Shown one piece after another: positions 29,261 through 41,954 of a DNA stretch of 64,000 bases (position 1 is the stretch's first letter; each line of letters starts with the position of its first letter). Source of the DNA: Sinomonas terrae (GTDB lineage Bacteria > Actinomycetota > Actinomycetes > Actinomycetales > Micrococcaceae); assembly GCF_022539255.1 (NCBI RefSeq), contig NZ_JAKZBV010000001.1, positions 3,596,001-3,660,000 on the forward strand, read 5' to 3'. A program made the translations under genes and the position numbers. The notes beneath the pieces were generated by a model that saw only the letters and a list, made by a program, of their open reading frames with translations, was not told the DNA's origin and ran no database searches.

Positions 29261-32200
29261 TCACTCCTTCGAGTCGGGCACGAGGTACACGGCACCCAGC
29301 GGGGGCAGCGTGAGCGTTACGGCCGCGGGCTTTCCGTCCCATTCGCGCGCCTCGGCCATCACAAGCCCACCGTTCGTGACCCCCGAGCCGCCGTACTCAG
29401 TTGCGTCGGTGTTCACGACCTCGCGCCACGCGCCACTCAGGGGGACGCCAGCGGTGTAGTCCAAGTGCGGGTTGCCGGCGAAGTTCACAAGGCACACGAG
29501 CGGCTGACCGTCCGCCGACCAGCGAATGAACGAGACGACATTGTGGTCCCCGTCGTCACCCCGGATCCACTCGAATCCGGCCGGGTCGTTGTCCTGCGTG
29601 TAGAGCGCGGGCGTCTCTCGGTACACCTCGTTGAGGTCCCGGAACAGTCGCTGAAGACCCTTGTGCGGTTCGGTGTCCGCAAGCCACCAGTCGAGGCCGT
29701 GCTCCTGGTTCCACTCCCCCTCCTGCCCGAACTCGCAGCCCATGAAGATGAGCTGCTTGCCTGGGTGCGCCCACTGGTAGGCGTAGAAAGCACGGAGGTT
29801 GGCGAGCTGCTGCCACCGGTCTCCCGGCATCTTCCGCAGCATCGAGCCCTTGCCGTGGACCACCTCGTCATGGCTGATCGGGAGCAGGAAGTTCTCGCTG
29901 AAGGCGTACATGATCGAGAACGTGATCTGGTTGTGATGCCAGCGGCGGTTGAACGGGTCCTCGTGCATGTACTGGAGCGAGTCGTGCATCCACCCCATGT
30001 TCCACTTGAGCCCGAAGCCGAGCCCATTCATCGACGTGGGCTTGGTGACACCCGGGAAGGCAGTCGACTCTTCGGCAATCATGACGATGCCGGGGTTCCG
30101 CTTGTAGGCCGTGGCGTTCGCCTCTTGGAGGAAGGAGATCGCCTCGAGGTTCTCCCGGCCGCCGAATTGGTTGGGCCTCCACTGCCCTTCCTTGCGGGAG
30201 TAGTCGAGATAGAGCATCGAGGCGACGGCGTCCACCCGGAGACCGTCGATGTGAAACTCCTCGAACCAGAACAGGGCGTTGGCCACGAGGAAGTTCCGGA
30301 CCTCGGTGCGGCCGAAGTTGAAGATGTAGGTCCCCCAGTCGGGGTGCTCGCCCTGCATGGGATCGGCGTGCTCGTACAGGGGCTCGCCGTCGAAACGTGC
30401 GAGTGCCCACTCATCCTTGGGGAAGTGCGCGGGCACCCAGTCGACGATCACGCCGATGCCGGCTTGGTGAAGTTGGTCGACCAGGTACCGGAAGTCGTCC
30501 GGGTCGCCGAATCGTGACGTCGGGGCGTAGTAGGACGTGACCTGATAGCCCCAGGAACCCCCAAATGGGTGTTCGGCGACCGGCATGAATTCGACGTGGG
30601 TGAAGCCCATTTCCTTCACGTACGCGACAAGTTCCGTCGCGAGTTCCCGGTAGCTGAGCCCCGGGCGCCAGGAGCCGAGGTGCACCTCGTACACACTCAT
30701 GGGCAGGTTGTGCGGGTCGCGGACGGCGCGGGCACGCATCCACTCTTCGTCCTTGAACGCGTACCGCGACTCGACGACGCGTGAAGCCGTCCGCGGCGGT
30801 ACCTCGGTGCCGAAAGCCATGGGGTCCGCGCGTTCGATCCAGTGGCCGGACTTCGTGAGGATGCCGAACTTGTAGCACGCCCCTGCTACAACCCCAGGGA
30901 TGAAGATCTCCCAGACGCCCGAGGAGCCGAGACTCCGCATAGCGTGCTCGCGTCCGTCCCAGCCGTTGAAGTCGCCCTTCACCTGGACGGCTTGGGCGTT
31001 GGGGGCCCACACCGAGAACGCGGTTCCCTCGATGTCCCCCATGACGGAGTGGAAGTGCTGGACGCGGGCGCCCAAAGCCTTCCACAGCTGCTCGTGCCTG
31101 CCCTCGCCGATCAGGTAGAGGTCCAGCTCGCCGAGCGTCGGCATGAAGCGGTACGGTTCGTCGACGTTCACTATGTGGCCGTCCCCGTACTCGACCTCGA
31201 GGCGATAGTCCGGCACGCCGCCGTCCTCCCGCGGTGGGAGGACGGCGGTCCAAACCCCATGCGACTCATGATGCAGGGGGATCCTGCCCTCGGGAGTGAT
31301 CGCGGTGACTCCGGTCGCGAGGTGCTTGAGCGTTCGGATCGTGACCGACCCGTCTTCGCCCAAATGTGCGCCGAGGACGGCGTGAGGTGCGTGGAACGAT
31401 CCGGACGCGACGCGGCTCAGTACATCCTGGGGAACGGGGATCGGGGCGATGGAGTCCACCCTCCCCAAGGCCTCGGCACCCTCCTGCTCGGTGTGCTCTG
31501 ACACGTCACTCTCCTCTCCTGCGCGGCTTGCCGCCGTCGCTTCTGCAAGTCTGTCTGAACTGAGGGGCACCGCGTGCTCACCTCCAGGAACGTAGGCACT
31601 GAGGGCAGTGCGGACCGCGCGCAGCGGGATCTCGGCCCAGGCTGGGCGGTTCCGTTCCTCGTACCCGACCTCGTAGAGCGCCTTGTCGAGCCAAAGGGCG
31701 GCGAAGAGCGGCCCCTCGAAGGGGTCCGGCTGAGGCAGGACCTCCGAGTAGCCCTCCCAGAATGCCCGGCCCGCGGTGTCCGCCCAACCCTTTGGAACGC
31801 GCGCAGCCGGGACTGTGCGCTCGGCCGCGCCAGCGGCGTAGTCGAAGGACCGCAGCATGCCGACGACGTCGCGCAGCGGCACGTCGGGCCGGCTCCGCTC
31901 CGCGACGGGCCGCAGGGGTTCGCCTTCGAAGTCGAGGATCGCGTAGGGGCGCTCCGCATGATCGGGGAAGTACAGGATCTGCCCGAGGTGAAGGTCGCCG
32001 TGGACCCGCTGGACCCGCAGCCCGGAGGCTTCGCCGGCCAGCGTCTCGAGGAGCCGCTCGAGCGCCTCGTCGGGCAACCCCACGCTCTCGCGCACTTCCC
32101 GCCACGCAGTGCGGAGCCGATCGGCAAGGACACCGACGAACTCGATCGCGGCGTCGTTGTTGAGCTCGTCGCTCCCCAGGCTCGCCTCAAGGGCCTGGTG

Positions 32201-32986
32201 GACGCGCGCCGTCGCCCCTCCGAGCCCACGCGCATGCCCCGAGAAGTCCTCGCCGGCTGCCGCGGCGTCGAGCGCCAGCTGCCACAAGTCTTTCCCGCCA
32301 GGCAGGAATTCATGGACGACGGCGAGCTGGCCGCGCGCTGATCCCTCGCCGTGGAGTCTCCATGCGCCGTCGACCCAGCCGAGGGTCGCCGGCACGTCGG
32401 CGGCGCCCGCCTGGGCGAGTGCCGCGCCGAGTTCGACCTCTGGATTGAGGCCGTCCGCAGGCTGGCGGAGCACCTTGACCATGGCCTCGGCGTCGGCCGA
32501 GCGAACGATGATAGACGTGTTGGACTGCTCGCTCGAGAGGACGCGGCACGAGATCTCGCCCTCGGGGATGAGGCCCGCACCGCTCGTACGGCCCCACGCA
32601 GTCCCGGCCTTCGCCGGGCCGCCCGAGGAGATCAGGGCCAGAAGGGACCTGACGAACGCGGGGTCGTGGACGCCGTCGTAGATCCAGCGCGCCCCGAATG
32701 CGGAGTGCTCGCTCCGGCCGATCAGTGCGTGCCCGGCGTCCGGAAGAGGTTCGTCCCGGTAGGTGACGGGGACGTTCAGCACGACTTCGAGGCGGCCGGC
32801 CTTGACCCTGACGAGGTGGATCTCGATGTCCACCTTGCCCTCGGGGTCCTCGAGGCGAACACTGCCCGTGCGGGCGAACTCCGCCTGGCGGCCCTTCGCC
32901 GGGTACCAGCGCTGGGACGGTAGCCAGCGCTCGAGGAGCTCGGCGAGCGGCGGGGTGAGGACGGGCTCTTCTTCCGTGTGCGTCAT
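29261..32986 (-). CDS. glgB: Maltokinase :: 1,4-alpha-glucan branching enzyme fusion
   Basis: A single 1,241-codon ORF. Residues 1-465 form a maltokinase (Mak/Pep2): the cap region SQRWYPAKGR, the catalytic loop RVHGDLHLGQI (aspartate at 331) and ILDFEGEP at 350-357. It makes maltose-1-phosphate for GlgE. Residues about 530-1241 are a GH13 branching enzyme, with a CBM48 region (AFSVWAPNA, about 655-665), the catalytic Asp919 in DGLRVDA, Glu972 in MIAEEST, and SHDEVVHG. A hydrophilic Ala/Ser/Glu linker joins them. The start overlaps the treS stop by four bases. A stand-alone GlgB is usually about 730-750 residues, and an internal GTG at codon 495 with a good ribosome site would give 747. Confidence 0.92.
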   Translation of the reverse strand: MTHTEEEPVLTPPLAELLERWLPSQRWYPAKGRQAEFARTGSVRLEDPEGKVDIEIHLVRVKAGRLEVVLNVPVTYRDEPLPDAGHALIGRSEHSAFGARWIYDGVHDPAFVRSLLALISSGGPAKAGTAWGRTSGAGLIPEGEISCRVLSSEQSNTSIIVRSADAEAMVKVLRQPADGLNPEVELGAALAQAGAADVPATLGWVDGAWRLHGEGSARGQLAVVHEFLPGGKDLWQLALDAAAAGEDFSGHARGLGGATARVHQALEASLGSDELNNDAAIEFVGVLADRLRTAWREVRESVGLPDEALERLLETLAGEASGLRVQRVHGDLHLGQILYFPDHAERPYAILDFEGEPLRPVAERSRPDVPLRDVVGMLRSFDYAAGAAERTVPAARVPKGWADTAGRAFWEGYSEVLPQPDPFEGPLFAALWLDKALYEVGYEERNRPAWAEIPLRAVRTALSAYVPGGEHAVPLSSDRLAEATAASRAGEESDVSEHTEQEGAEALGRVDSIAPIPVPQDVLSRVASGSFHAPHAVLGAHLGEDGSVTIRTLKHLATGVTAITPEGRIPLHHESHGVWTAVLPPREDGGVPDYRLEVEYGDGHIVNVDEPYRFMPTLGELDLYLIGEGRHEQLWKALGARVQHFHSVMGDIEGTAFSVWAPNAQAVQVKGDFNGWDGREHAMRSLGSSGVWEIFIPGVVAGACYKFGILTKSGHWIERADPMAFGTEVPPRTASRVVESRYAFKDEEWMRARAVRDPHNLPMSVYEVHLGSWRPGLSYRELATELVAYVKEMGFTHVEFMPVAEHPFGGSWGYQVTSYYAPTSRFGDPDDFRYLVDQLHQAGIGVIVDWVPAHFPKDEWALARFDGEPLYEHADPMQGEHPDWGTYIFNFGRTEVRNFLVANALFWFEEFHIDGLRVDAVASMLYLDYSRKEGQWRPNQFGGRENLEAISFLQEANATAYKRNPGIVMIAEESTAFPGVTKPTSMNGLGFGLKWNMGWMHDSLQYMHEDPFNRRWHHNQITFSIMYAFSENFLLPISHDEVVHGKGSMLRKMPGDRWQQLANLRAFYAYQWAHPGKQLIFMGCEFGQEGEWNQEHGLDWWLADTEPHKGLQRLFRDLNEVYRETPALYTQDNDPAGFEWIRGDDGDHNVVSFIRWSADGQPLVCLVNFAGNPHLDYTAGVPLSGAWREVVNTDATEYGGSGVTNGGLVMAEAREWDGKPAAVTLTLPPLGAVYLVPDSKE
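31502..31520 (-). promoter_or_regulatory. Internal ribosome binding site and GTG inside the maltokinase-GlgB ORF
   Basis: On the minus strand GGAGAGGAG lies six bases before an in-frame GTG (31502-31504, codon 495). It falls in the linker, after the kinase domain and before the branching-enzyme domain. Initiation here would yield a free GlgB of 747 residues beginning with M/V-S-E-H-T-E-Q-E. Confidence 0.55.
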
Positions 32987-34788
32987 TCGACCAATTCCCC
33001 CTCATGGGTGACCGCACCACTCGCAGTGATGATCGGCATCGCCTGAGTAAACGGACTGCTCGGCACACTGCCTGCGCTGCGGATGCGGAGCCAGTAGTAG
33101 CCGTGTGGGCCCAAGGTCACGTGGAAGCGGCCGTCGGGACCGACCTCCGAAAAGGGCTCGCCGCCGAAGAGATCACGGAGACCGCGCCCCTCGTATCCTG
33201 CGAGGTCGAGGTGCGAGCCCACGGGGTGGCCCGAGAGATTGAAGACGCATAGCACGGTCTCCCCCGGCTCGCCGGGAACCTCGTTCGGCCTGAGATCGCG
33301 GACGAACGCAAGCACCTGCTCGGCGTCGGCGTTGATGTTGCGGTAGGAGCCGAGCCCGAACACGGGATGCCCGCGGCGAACCCCGAGGATGTTCCTCGTC
33401 CAGCGCAGGAGCGAGCCCGAGTGCGCCATCTCGGCCTCCACGTTGGCCATCGAATAGTTGTAGACGAGGGACTGAATCGTCGGCAGGTAGAGCTTGCCGG
33501 GATCCGCGATGGAGAAGCCGGCATTCCGGTCGGGATTCCACTGCATCGGCGTGCGGACGGCGTCGCGGTCCTGGAGCCAGATGTTGTCGCCCATGCCGAC
33601 CTCGTCCCCGTAGTACAGGAACGGACTCCCGGGGAGCGAGAGCAGGAGCGCGTTGATGAGCTCGATCTCGTGCCGCGAGTTGTCGAGGAGCGGCGCCAGA
33701 CGGCGCCGAATGCCGATGTTGGCCCGCATTCGGGGATCCGAGGCGTACCAGCCGAGCATCGCCTCGCGTTCCTCGATGGTCACCATCTCGAGGGTGAGCT
33801 CGTCGTGGTTGCGCAGGAACGTGCCCCACTGCGCGCCCGCCGGGATGTCGGGCGTATCGATCATCGTGTCGATGATCGGCTTGGCCCGCTGGTCGCGGAG
33901 CGCGTAGTAGAGGCGCGGCATGATCGGGAAGTGGAAGGCCATGTGGCACTCCGGTGCTTCCTCTGTCCCGAAGTATTCGACCACCTCGTGGGGCGGCTGG
34001 TTCGCCTCGGCGATGATGATGCGGCCGGGGTACTTCTGGTCCATCATCGCGCGCAGCTTGACGAGGAAGTCATGGGTCGCGGGCAGGTTCTCGCAGTTGG
34101 TGCCCTCCTCTTCGAAGAGGTAGGGGATCGCGTCGGCCCGGATGCCGTCCACGCCCTGGTCGAGCCAGAACTTGAAGACGTCGAAGACGGCCTCGACGAC
34201 CGCCGGGTTCTCGAAATTGAGATCCGGCTGATGGCTGAAGAACCGGTGCCAGAAGAACTGGCGGCGGATCGGGTCGAACGTCCAGTTCGACTCCTCCGTG
34301 TCGATGAAGATGATGCGGGCGTCCGTGTACTTCTGATCGGTGTCGCTCCACACGTAGAAGTCACCGTAAGGGCCGTCAGGGTTGCGCCTGGACTCCTGGA
34401 ACCAGCGGTGCTGGTCCGAGGTGTGGTTGATCGGAAGGTCGATGATGATGCGCACGCCCCGAGCGTGGGCCTCGGCGACGAGACGCTGGAAGTCGCTGAT
34501 CGAGCCGAATTCCGGCAGAACCGACTCGTAGTCCGAGACGTCGTACCCGCCGTCCCGCAGCGGCGACTCGAAGAAAGGGGGCAGCCAGAGGCAGTCGACC
34601 CCAAGCCATTGCAGGTAGTCGAGCTTGTCGATGAGGCCTTGAATATCGCCAGATCCGTCACCGTTCGCGTCCGCAAAGGCCCTGACGAGAACCTCGTAGA
34701 ACACCGCCTTGCGATACCAGTACGGATCGTGTTGGAGACCTGGCGCGTTCACATTGAAGTTCTGCTTCGCCTGCTGGCCTAGGTTCAT
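32983..34788 (-). CDS. treS: Trehalose synthase / maltose alpha-D-glucosyltransferase
   Basis: A 601-residue GH13 enzyme that interconverts trehalose and maltose. Typical features are the start YWYRKAVFYEVLVRAF, the calcium/active-site block LPINHTSDQHRWF, the nucleophile aspartate in DGIRADAIPYL, the acid/base glutamate in RIIIAEANQ, and LRNHDEL. There is no C-terminal kinase fusion; the maltokinase is fused to GlgB instead. It starts at ATG 34788, 99 bases after glgE, and overlaps the maltokinase-glgB gene at ATGA. It feeds maltose to the maltokinase and so to GlgE. Confidence 0.96.
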   Translation of the reverse strand: MNLGQQAKQNFNVNAPGLQHDPYWYRKAVFYEVLVRAFADANGDGSGDIQGLIDKLDYLQWLGVDCLWLPPFFESPLRDGGYDVSDYESVLPEFGSISDFQRLVAEAHARGVRIIIDLPINHTSDQHRWFQESRRNPDGPYGDFYVWSDTDQKYTDARIIFIDTEESNWTFDPIRRQFFWHRFFSHQPDLNFENPAVVEAVFDVFKFWLDQGVDGIRADAIPYLFEEEGTNCENLPATHDFLVKLRAMMDQKYPGRIIIAEANQPPHEVVEYFGTEEAPECHMAFHFPIMPRLYYALRDQRAKPIIDTMIDTPDIPAGAQWGTFLRNHDELTLEMVTIEEREAMLGWYASDPRMRANIGIRRRLAPLLDNSRHEIELINALLLSLPGSPFLYYGDEVGMGDNIWLQDRDAVRTPMQWNPDRNAGFSIADPGKLYLPTIQSLVYNYSMANVEAEMAHSGSLLRWTRNILGVRRGHPVFGLGSYRNINADAEQVLAFVRDLRPNEVPGEPGETVLCVFNLSGHPVGSHLDLAGYEGRGLRDLFGGEPFSEVGPDGRFHVTLGPHGYYWLRIRSAGSVPSSPFTQAMPIITASGAVTHEGELVE

Positions 34789-34887
34789 CTGGCGTTTGCT
34801 CCTTCCGACGGTCTTGCCGACGTATCCGGGCAGTGAGGCTACGGTAGCGCCAGCCGGTGCGGTCGGCCAGCGCCCCTCTCCCGCCGC

Positions 34888-36915
34888 CTAGCGCCGCACG
34901 TGCAGGATGTGCGCGGGCTCAACGTAGGCGTCGAGTCGGACGTAGTTCTCTACTCCCCACTGCCAGCTTTGCCCCGAAATGAGGTCGTCAACACGGAACT
35001 TCCCCTCGCTGTCGAAGAGCTCGGGCTCCAGGTCCAGTGATTCGAGGTCGAGATGCACCGAGGATTCGCGGGCGCTGTGGGGGTCAACGTTGACGACGAC
35101 GATGAGCGTGTCCTTCGTGCCGTCCGCGAGGATCTTGTGCTTCGAGAACACGAGCGTCGCGTCATCCGTGCTCCAGTGGAGCGTGAGGTTCTGGAGGTCG
35201 TCGAGAGCCGGGTGCGCATGGCGGATCTCGTTGAGCCGGGTGATGTACGGCGCGAGGGACCGCCCCTCCGCCTCGGCCCGCGCCCAGTCACGCTGCTTGT
35301 ACTCGTACTTCTCGTTGTCGATGTACTCCTCGGCTCCCGGACGGGCGACGTGCTCGAAGAGCTCGAACCCCGCGTACACGCCCCAGGAGGGCGCCGCCAT
35401 CGACGCGATCACGGCCCGGGCCTTGAAGGCCGGAATGCCGCCGTACTGGAGGTACTCCGTGAGGATGTCCGGCGTGTTCACGAAGAGGTTCGGCCGGTAG
35501 AAGGGCGACCATTCCTTCGAGATCATCGTGAGGAACTCCTCGAGCTCCTCACGGCTGTTCCGCCAGGTGAAGTAGCTGTAGGACTGCTGGAACCCCGCTC
35601 GCCCCAAGGCCTTCATCATGGCGGGCCGTGTGAACGCCTCGGCGAGGAAGACGACGTCGCCATGCTCCTCGTTGACCTTGCCGATGAGCCATTCCCAGAA
35701 CCACACGGGCTTCGTGTGGGGATTGTCGACACGGAAGATCCGCACGCCGTGGTCGATCCAGAGGTTGACGATCCGCAGCACTTCCTTGCTCAGGCCCTCG
35801 GGATCGTTGTCGAAGTTGAGCGGGTAGATGTCCTGGTACTTCTTCGGGGGGTTCTCGGCGTATGCGATCGAGCCGTCCACGCGAGTGGTGAACCACTCGG
35901 GGTGGGACTGGACCCACGGGTGGTCGGGCGAGGCCTGGAGCGCGAGATCGAGGGCTACCTCGAGACCGACCTCGTTCGCACCTGCCACGAAGGCGTCGAA
36001 GTCCTCGAAGCTCCCGAGGTCAGGGTGGATCGCGTCATGGCCGCCCTCGGACGAACCGATCGCCCACGGCGAGCCGGGATCCCCAGGACCTGCGTTGAGC
36101 GAGTTGTTGGGCCCCTTCCGGAACGCGTACCCGATCGGGTGGATCGGCGGGAGATAGATGACGTCGAAGCCCATCCCCGCAACGCCCGGAAGCCGCTCGG
36201 CAGCTGTCCGGAAGTTCCCGGACGTCCATTCGCCCGTTTCGGGGTTGCGGACCGCGCCCTCGGAGCGCGGGAAGAACTCGTACCAGGCACCGCGCCCGGC
36301 GCGGTCACGCTCCACGAGAAGGGGGAAATGCTCCGTCTCGGTCACAAGCTCGCGAATCGGCTGGCGCTCGATGACCCCCAAGACTTCAGAAGTTTCGCCG
36401 GCCGCGAGACGCTCCTCGACCGAACGATTCTGGTCGCCCAGTACCCCCGCGGCAGCCCGCAGAATGTCACGGTCGCCGCCTGGGCGAGCGTCGTCGTCGG
36501 CCGCCTCGCCCAAGAGCTTCGCCCCTTCGGCGAGCATGAGCTCGACGTCGACCCCCGCCGCGACCTTCACGTCCGCGTTGTGGTGCCATGTGCCGTACCG
36601 GTCGTGCCAGGCCTCAATGGTGAAGCTCCAGAGCCCCGGCTCGCCCGGAGTGAGCACGCCGCCCCAGCGGTCGAGGCCCGGACCGAGGGACTCCAGACGC
36701 ACGCGCTGCTGCTCATCTCCGCGCGGGCCGTACAGGACGGCGGTCACGCCGAGGGCGTCATGCCCCTCCCGCGTCGCCGTCGCCGTCACCACTATCTGTT
36801 CGCCAGGGAGGGCCTTGGCGGGGAATCGACCTCCCTCGACAACGGGCGAGACGTCCGTGACGGGGAACCGCCCAAAGCGGAGGTTGTTGGGAAGCGCGGT
36901 CTCGAGTCCAGGCAC
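34888..36915 (-). CDS. glgE: Alpha-1,4-glucan:maltose-1-phosphate maltosyltransferase
   Basis: A 675-residue GH13_3 enzyme that transfers maltose from maltose-1-phosphate to growing alpha-glucan. The N-terminal beta-sandwich starts with LRFGRFPVTDVSP. The active-site order is the substrate segment YLPPIHPIG, the nucleophile aspartate in RIFRVDNPHTKP, the glutamate in VVFLAEAFTRP, and a C-terminal SWGVYAGFELFEH region. It is the first gene of a minus-strand glgE - treS - mak::glgB unit and is divergent from glgP across a 216-base gap. Its presence with treS and maltokinase shows that the GlgE route is complete here. Confidence 0.96.
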   Translation of the reverse strand: MPGLETALPNNLRFGRFPVTDVSPVVEGGRFPAKALPGEQIVVTATATREGHDALGVTAVLYGPRGDEQQRVRLESLGPGLDRWGGVLTPGEPGLWSFTIEAWHDRYGTWHHNADVKVAAGVDVELMLAEGAKLLGEAADDDARPGGDRDILRAAAGVLGDQNRSVEERLAAGETSEVLGVIERQPIRELVTETEHFPLLVERDRAGRGAWYEFFPRSEGAVRNPETGEWTSGNFRTAAERLPGVAGMGFDVIYLPPIHPIGYAFRKGPNNSLNAGPGDPGSPWAIGSSEGGHDAIHPDLGSFEDFDAFVAGANEVGLEVALDLALQASPDHPWVQSHPEWFTTRVDGSIAYAENPPKKYQDIYPLNFDNDPEGLSKEVLRIVNLWIDHGVRIFRVDNPHTKPVWFWEWLIGKVNEEHGDVVFLAEAFTRPAMMKALGRAGFQQSYSYFTWRNSREELEEFLTMISKEWSPFYRPNLFVNTPDILTEYLQYGGIPAFKARAVIASMAAPSWGVYAGFELFEHVARPGAEEYIDNEKYEYKQRDWARAEAEGRSLAPYITRLNEIRHAHPALDDLQNLTLHWSTDDATLVFSKHKILADGTKDTLIVVVNVDPHSARESSVHLDLESLDLEPELFDSEGKFRVDDLISGQSWQWGVENYVRLDAYVEPAHILHVRR

Positions 36916-37131
36916 TGCGGAGTCCTTTCGCGGCGGGCACTGCCCAAGGGTCCGAACCGCGAGGGCCGGACCCTAAGGGCCGATTCATGCGCCACGATAG
37001 CCGGACCCAGTGACGAAAGCGAAGGGCGTCTCACGCAAGCGAGTCGGTCATGGAGGCCCTGCCTGCGTCATTCACCGGCTCGTTACCTGATGGTATTCAG
37101 CATCGTCTCGCGCTCGGATAGGGTGGCGCAG

Positions 37132-39746
37132 GTGAAGGCCATTCGTCGGTTCACCGTCCGTACCGTCCTCCCCGAACCCATCAAGGCTCTGGCGTCCCTC
37201 GCCACGAATCTGCGGTGGTCGTGGCATCAGCCCACGCGGGATCTCTTCGAGAGCCTCGATCCGGACCTGTGGGCCGAGAGCCGGCACGATCCGATCGGCT
37301 TCCTCGGTTCGGTCACGCGCGAGAAGCTCGTCGCCCTCGCCGCCGACCCCGACGTCGTCGAACGCGTGGCCGAAGCGGGCGAGGACCTGCGGTGCTACCT
37401 CGAGGAGCCGCGCTGGTACCAGACGCTCGGTTCCGAAGTGCCTCGATGCGTTGCATACTTCTCCCCCGAATTCGGCATCACCGAGGTGCTGCCCCAGTAC
37501 TCGGGCGGCCTCGGCATCCTTGCGGGCGATCACCTCAAGGCCGCCTCGGACCTCGGAGTGCCGCTCATCGGGGTCGGGCTCCTCTACCAGTCCGGCTACT
37601 TCAAGCAGGCCCTCTCGCGGGATGCGTGGCAGCAGGAGACCTACCCCGTCCTCGACCCGGATGCTCTCCCCCTCACGCTCGTGAAGGAGGAGGACGGAAC
37701 CCCGGCCGTCGTCACCCTGCCGCTGCCGAACGGCCGGAAGCTTCACGCTTACCTCTGGCGCGCCGACGTCGGGCGCGTGCCCCTGCTCCTGCTCGACTCG
37801 AACGTGCCCACCAACGACGACGGCGCCCGCGCCATCACCGACCGCCTCTACGGTGGCGGCGGCGACCACCGACTCCAGCAGGAGCTTCTGCTCGGCATGG
37901 GCGGCGTCAAGGCGCTGCGCATCTTCGAGCGGCTCACGGGCCGTCCCGCCCCCGAGGTCTTCCACACGAACGAGGGCCACGCGGGCTTCCTGGGAATCGA
38001 GCGCATTCAAGAGCTCATGTCCGCTGAGGACCCGCTCAGCTGGGACGAGGCGCTCGTCGCCGGCCGCGCGTCGACCGTCTTCACGACGCACACCCCGGTC
38101 GCCGCCGGCATCGACCGCTTCGATGCCGCCCAGATCAAGTACTTCTTCGACGCGGGCCTCGCGCCGGACGTGCCCACGGGCAAGATCCTCGAGCTTGGGC
38201 GCGAGAGCTACGACGGCGGGGATCCTTCCGTGTTCAACATGGCCGTCATGGGGCTCCGCCTCGCGCAGCGTGCCAACGGCGTGGCGAAGCTCCACGGGGA
38301 GGTCTCCCGCGCGATGTTCTCCGGGCTGTGGCCGGGCTTCGACCACTCCGAGGTGCCGATCACGTCCGTGACGAACGGCGTGCACGTTCCCACGTGGATC
38401 GACCCGAGCGTCACGACGATGGCGGAGCTCATGGAGCCAGGTGCCGCCGTCGCCGGCCGTTGGGATCTCGTGTTCAACGTGAGCGACGAGGAGATCTGGG
38501 CCGTTCGGCGGAAGCTGCGCGGGCGCCTGATCGAGGACGTACGACGGCGGCTGCGCGGCTCGTGGAAGAAGCGCGGCGCCGCGGACGCCGAGCTGCGCTG
38601 GACCGACACTGTGCTCGATCCCGATGTCCTCACGATCGGCTTCGCCCGCCGCGTGCCGACCTACAAGCGGCTCACGCTCATGCTCCGCGACCCGGCCCGG
38701 CTCAAGCGGCTCCTGCTCGACCCCGAGCGCCCGGTTCAGATCGTCGTCGCAGGCAAGTCGCACCCCGCCGACGAAGCGGGCAAGCGGATGATCCAGGACC
38801 TCGTCCGCTTCACCGATGATCCCGAGGTGCGGCACCGGATCGCGTTCCTCCCGAACTACGACATTGCGATGGCGCGCACGCTGTTCCCGGGCTGCGACGT
38901 CTGGCTCAACAATCCGCTCCGCCCGCTCGAGGCCTGCGGCACGTCTGGGATGAAGGCCGCGATCAACGGCTCGCTCAACCTCTCCGTGCTCGACGGGTGG
39001 TGGGACGAGATGTATGACGGGCAGAACGGCTGGGCCATCCCGACCGCAGGAGACAAGGCGAGCGCCCAGGAGCGCGACGACGTCGAGGCGGCGGCGCTCT
39101 ACGACCTCCTCGAGAACCAGATCGCTCCGCGGTTCTACGGCGTCCCCAACCGGGCGGCCGGCGCGGACTCCGCAGGCGCGGCTGGTCCGTCCCTCGACGG
39201 GCCGCACGGTGTCCCCAAGAGCTGGATCTCGATGATCAAGCACACGCTCTCGCACCTCGGTCCGGCCGTCTCCGCGGACCGCATGCTCGGAGACTACGTC
39301 CGGGAGCTCTACACCCCGGCGGCCGCCTCGGGCCGCGCCGTGCGAGCCGACGACTTCCGGCAGGCCCGCGAGCTCGCAGCGTGGACCAAGCACGTCCGGA
39401 CGAACTGGTCCCAGGTGCACGTCGAGCACATCGATTCGAGCGGCCTCTCCGAGGTCCCGCAGATCGGCGACACTCTGCACGTCAACGCCTACCTCAACCT
39501 GGGGGTCCTGAACCCGACCGACGTCCTCGTCGAGCTCGGCTACGGGCGCGTCGACGAGAGCGACGAGCTCACGCACACGCGCATCGAGGAACTCGAGGCC
39601 GCGCAGAACTTCGGCAACGGGCGCTACATGTTCAGCGGGAAGGCCATGATCGAGCACTCGGGTCCCTTCGGCTACACCGTGCGCGTCATGCCCAAGCACG
39701 AGGGCCTCGCCTCGAAGGCCGAACTCGGCCTCGTCGTCAACGCGGG

Positions 39747-39750
<4 letters not shown>
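37132..39750 (+). CDS. glgP: Alpha-glucan phosphorylase
   Basis: An 872-residue GT35 phosphorylase of the shorter alpha-glucan phosphorylase type. It has the N-terminal domain beginning FTVRTVLPEPIKALASLATN, the block CVAYFSPEFGITEVLPQYSG, and the pyridoxal-phosphate lysine in ACGTSGMKAAINGSLNLS. It releases glucose-1-phosphate from glucan ends. The GTG at 37132 is taken as the start because homologues begin with the KAIRRFTVR segment and AGGGTGG lies just upstream. The same frame stays open for over 2 kb upstream, but that part is antisense to glgE and is not coding. It converges with glgX, the two stops sharing CTAG. Confidence 0.95.
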
Positions 39751-41909
<2,159 letters not shown>

Positions 41910-41954
41910 CGCGCCCATCCTACTGTCGCCGGGTGACCACGAGGTTGTGGGCAC

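Noticed and set aside
35053..37131. A 1,565-codon plus-strand frame whose second part is glgP
   Set aside because: The part before 37132 is antisense to glgE and has no family features; high GC keeps the frame open by chance.
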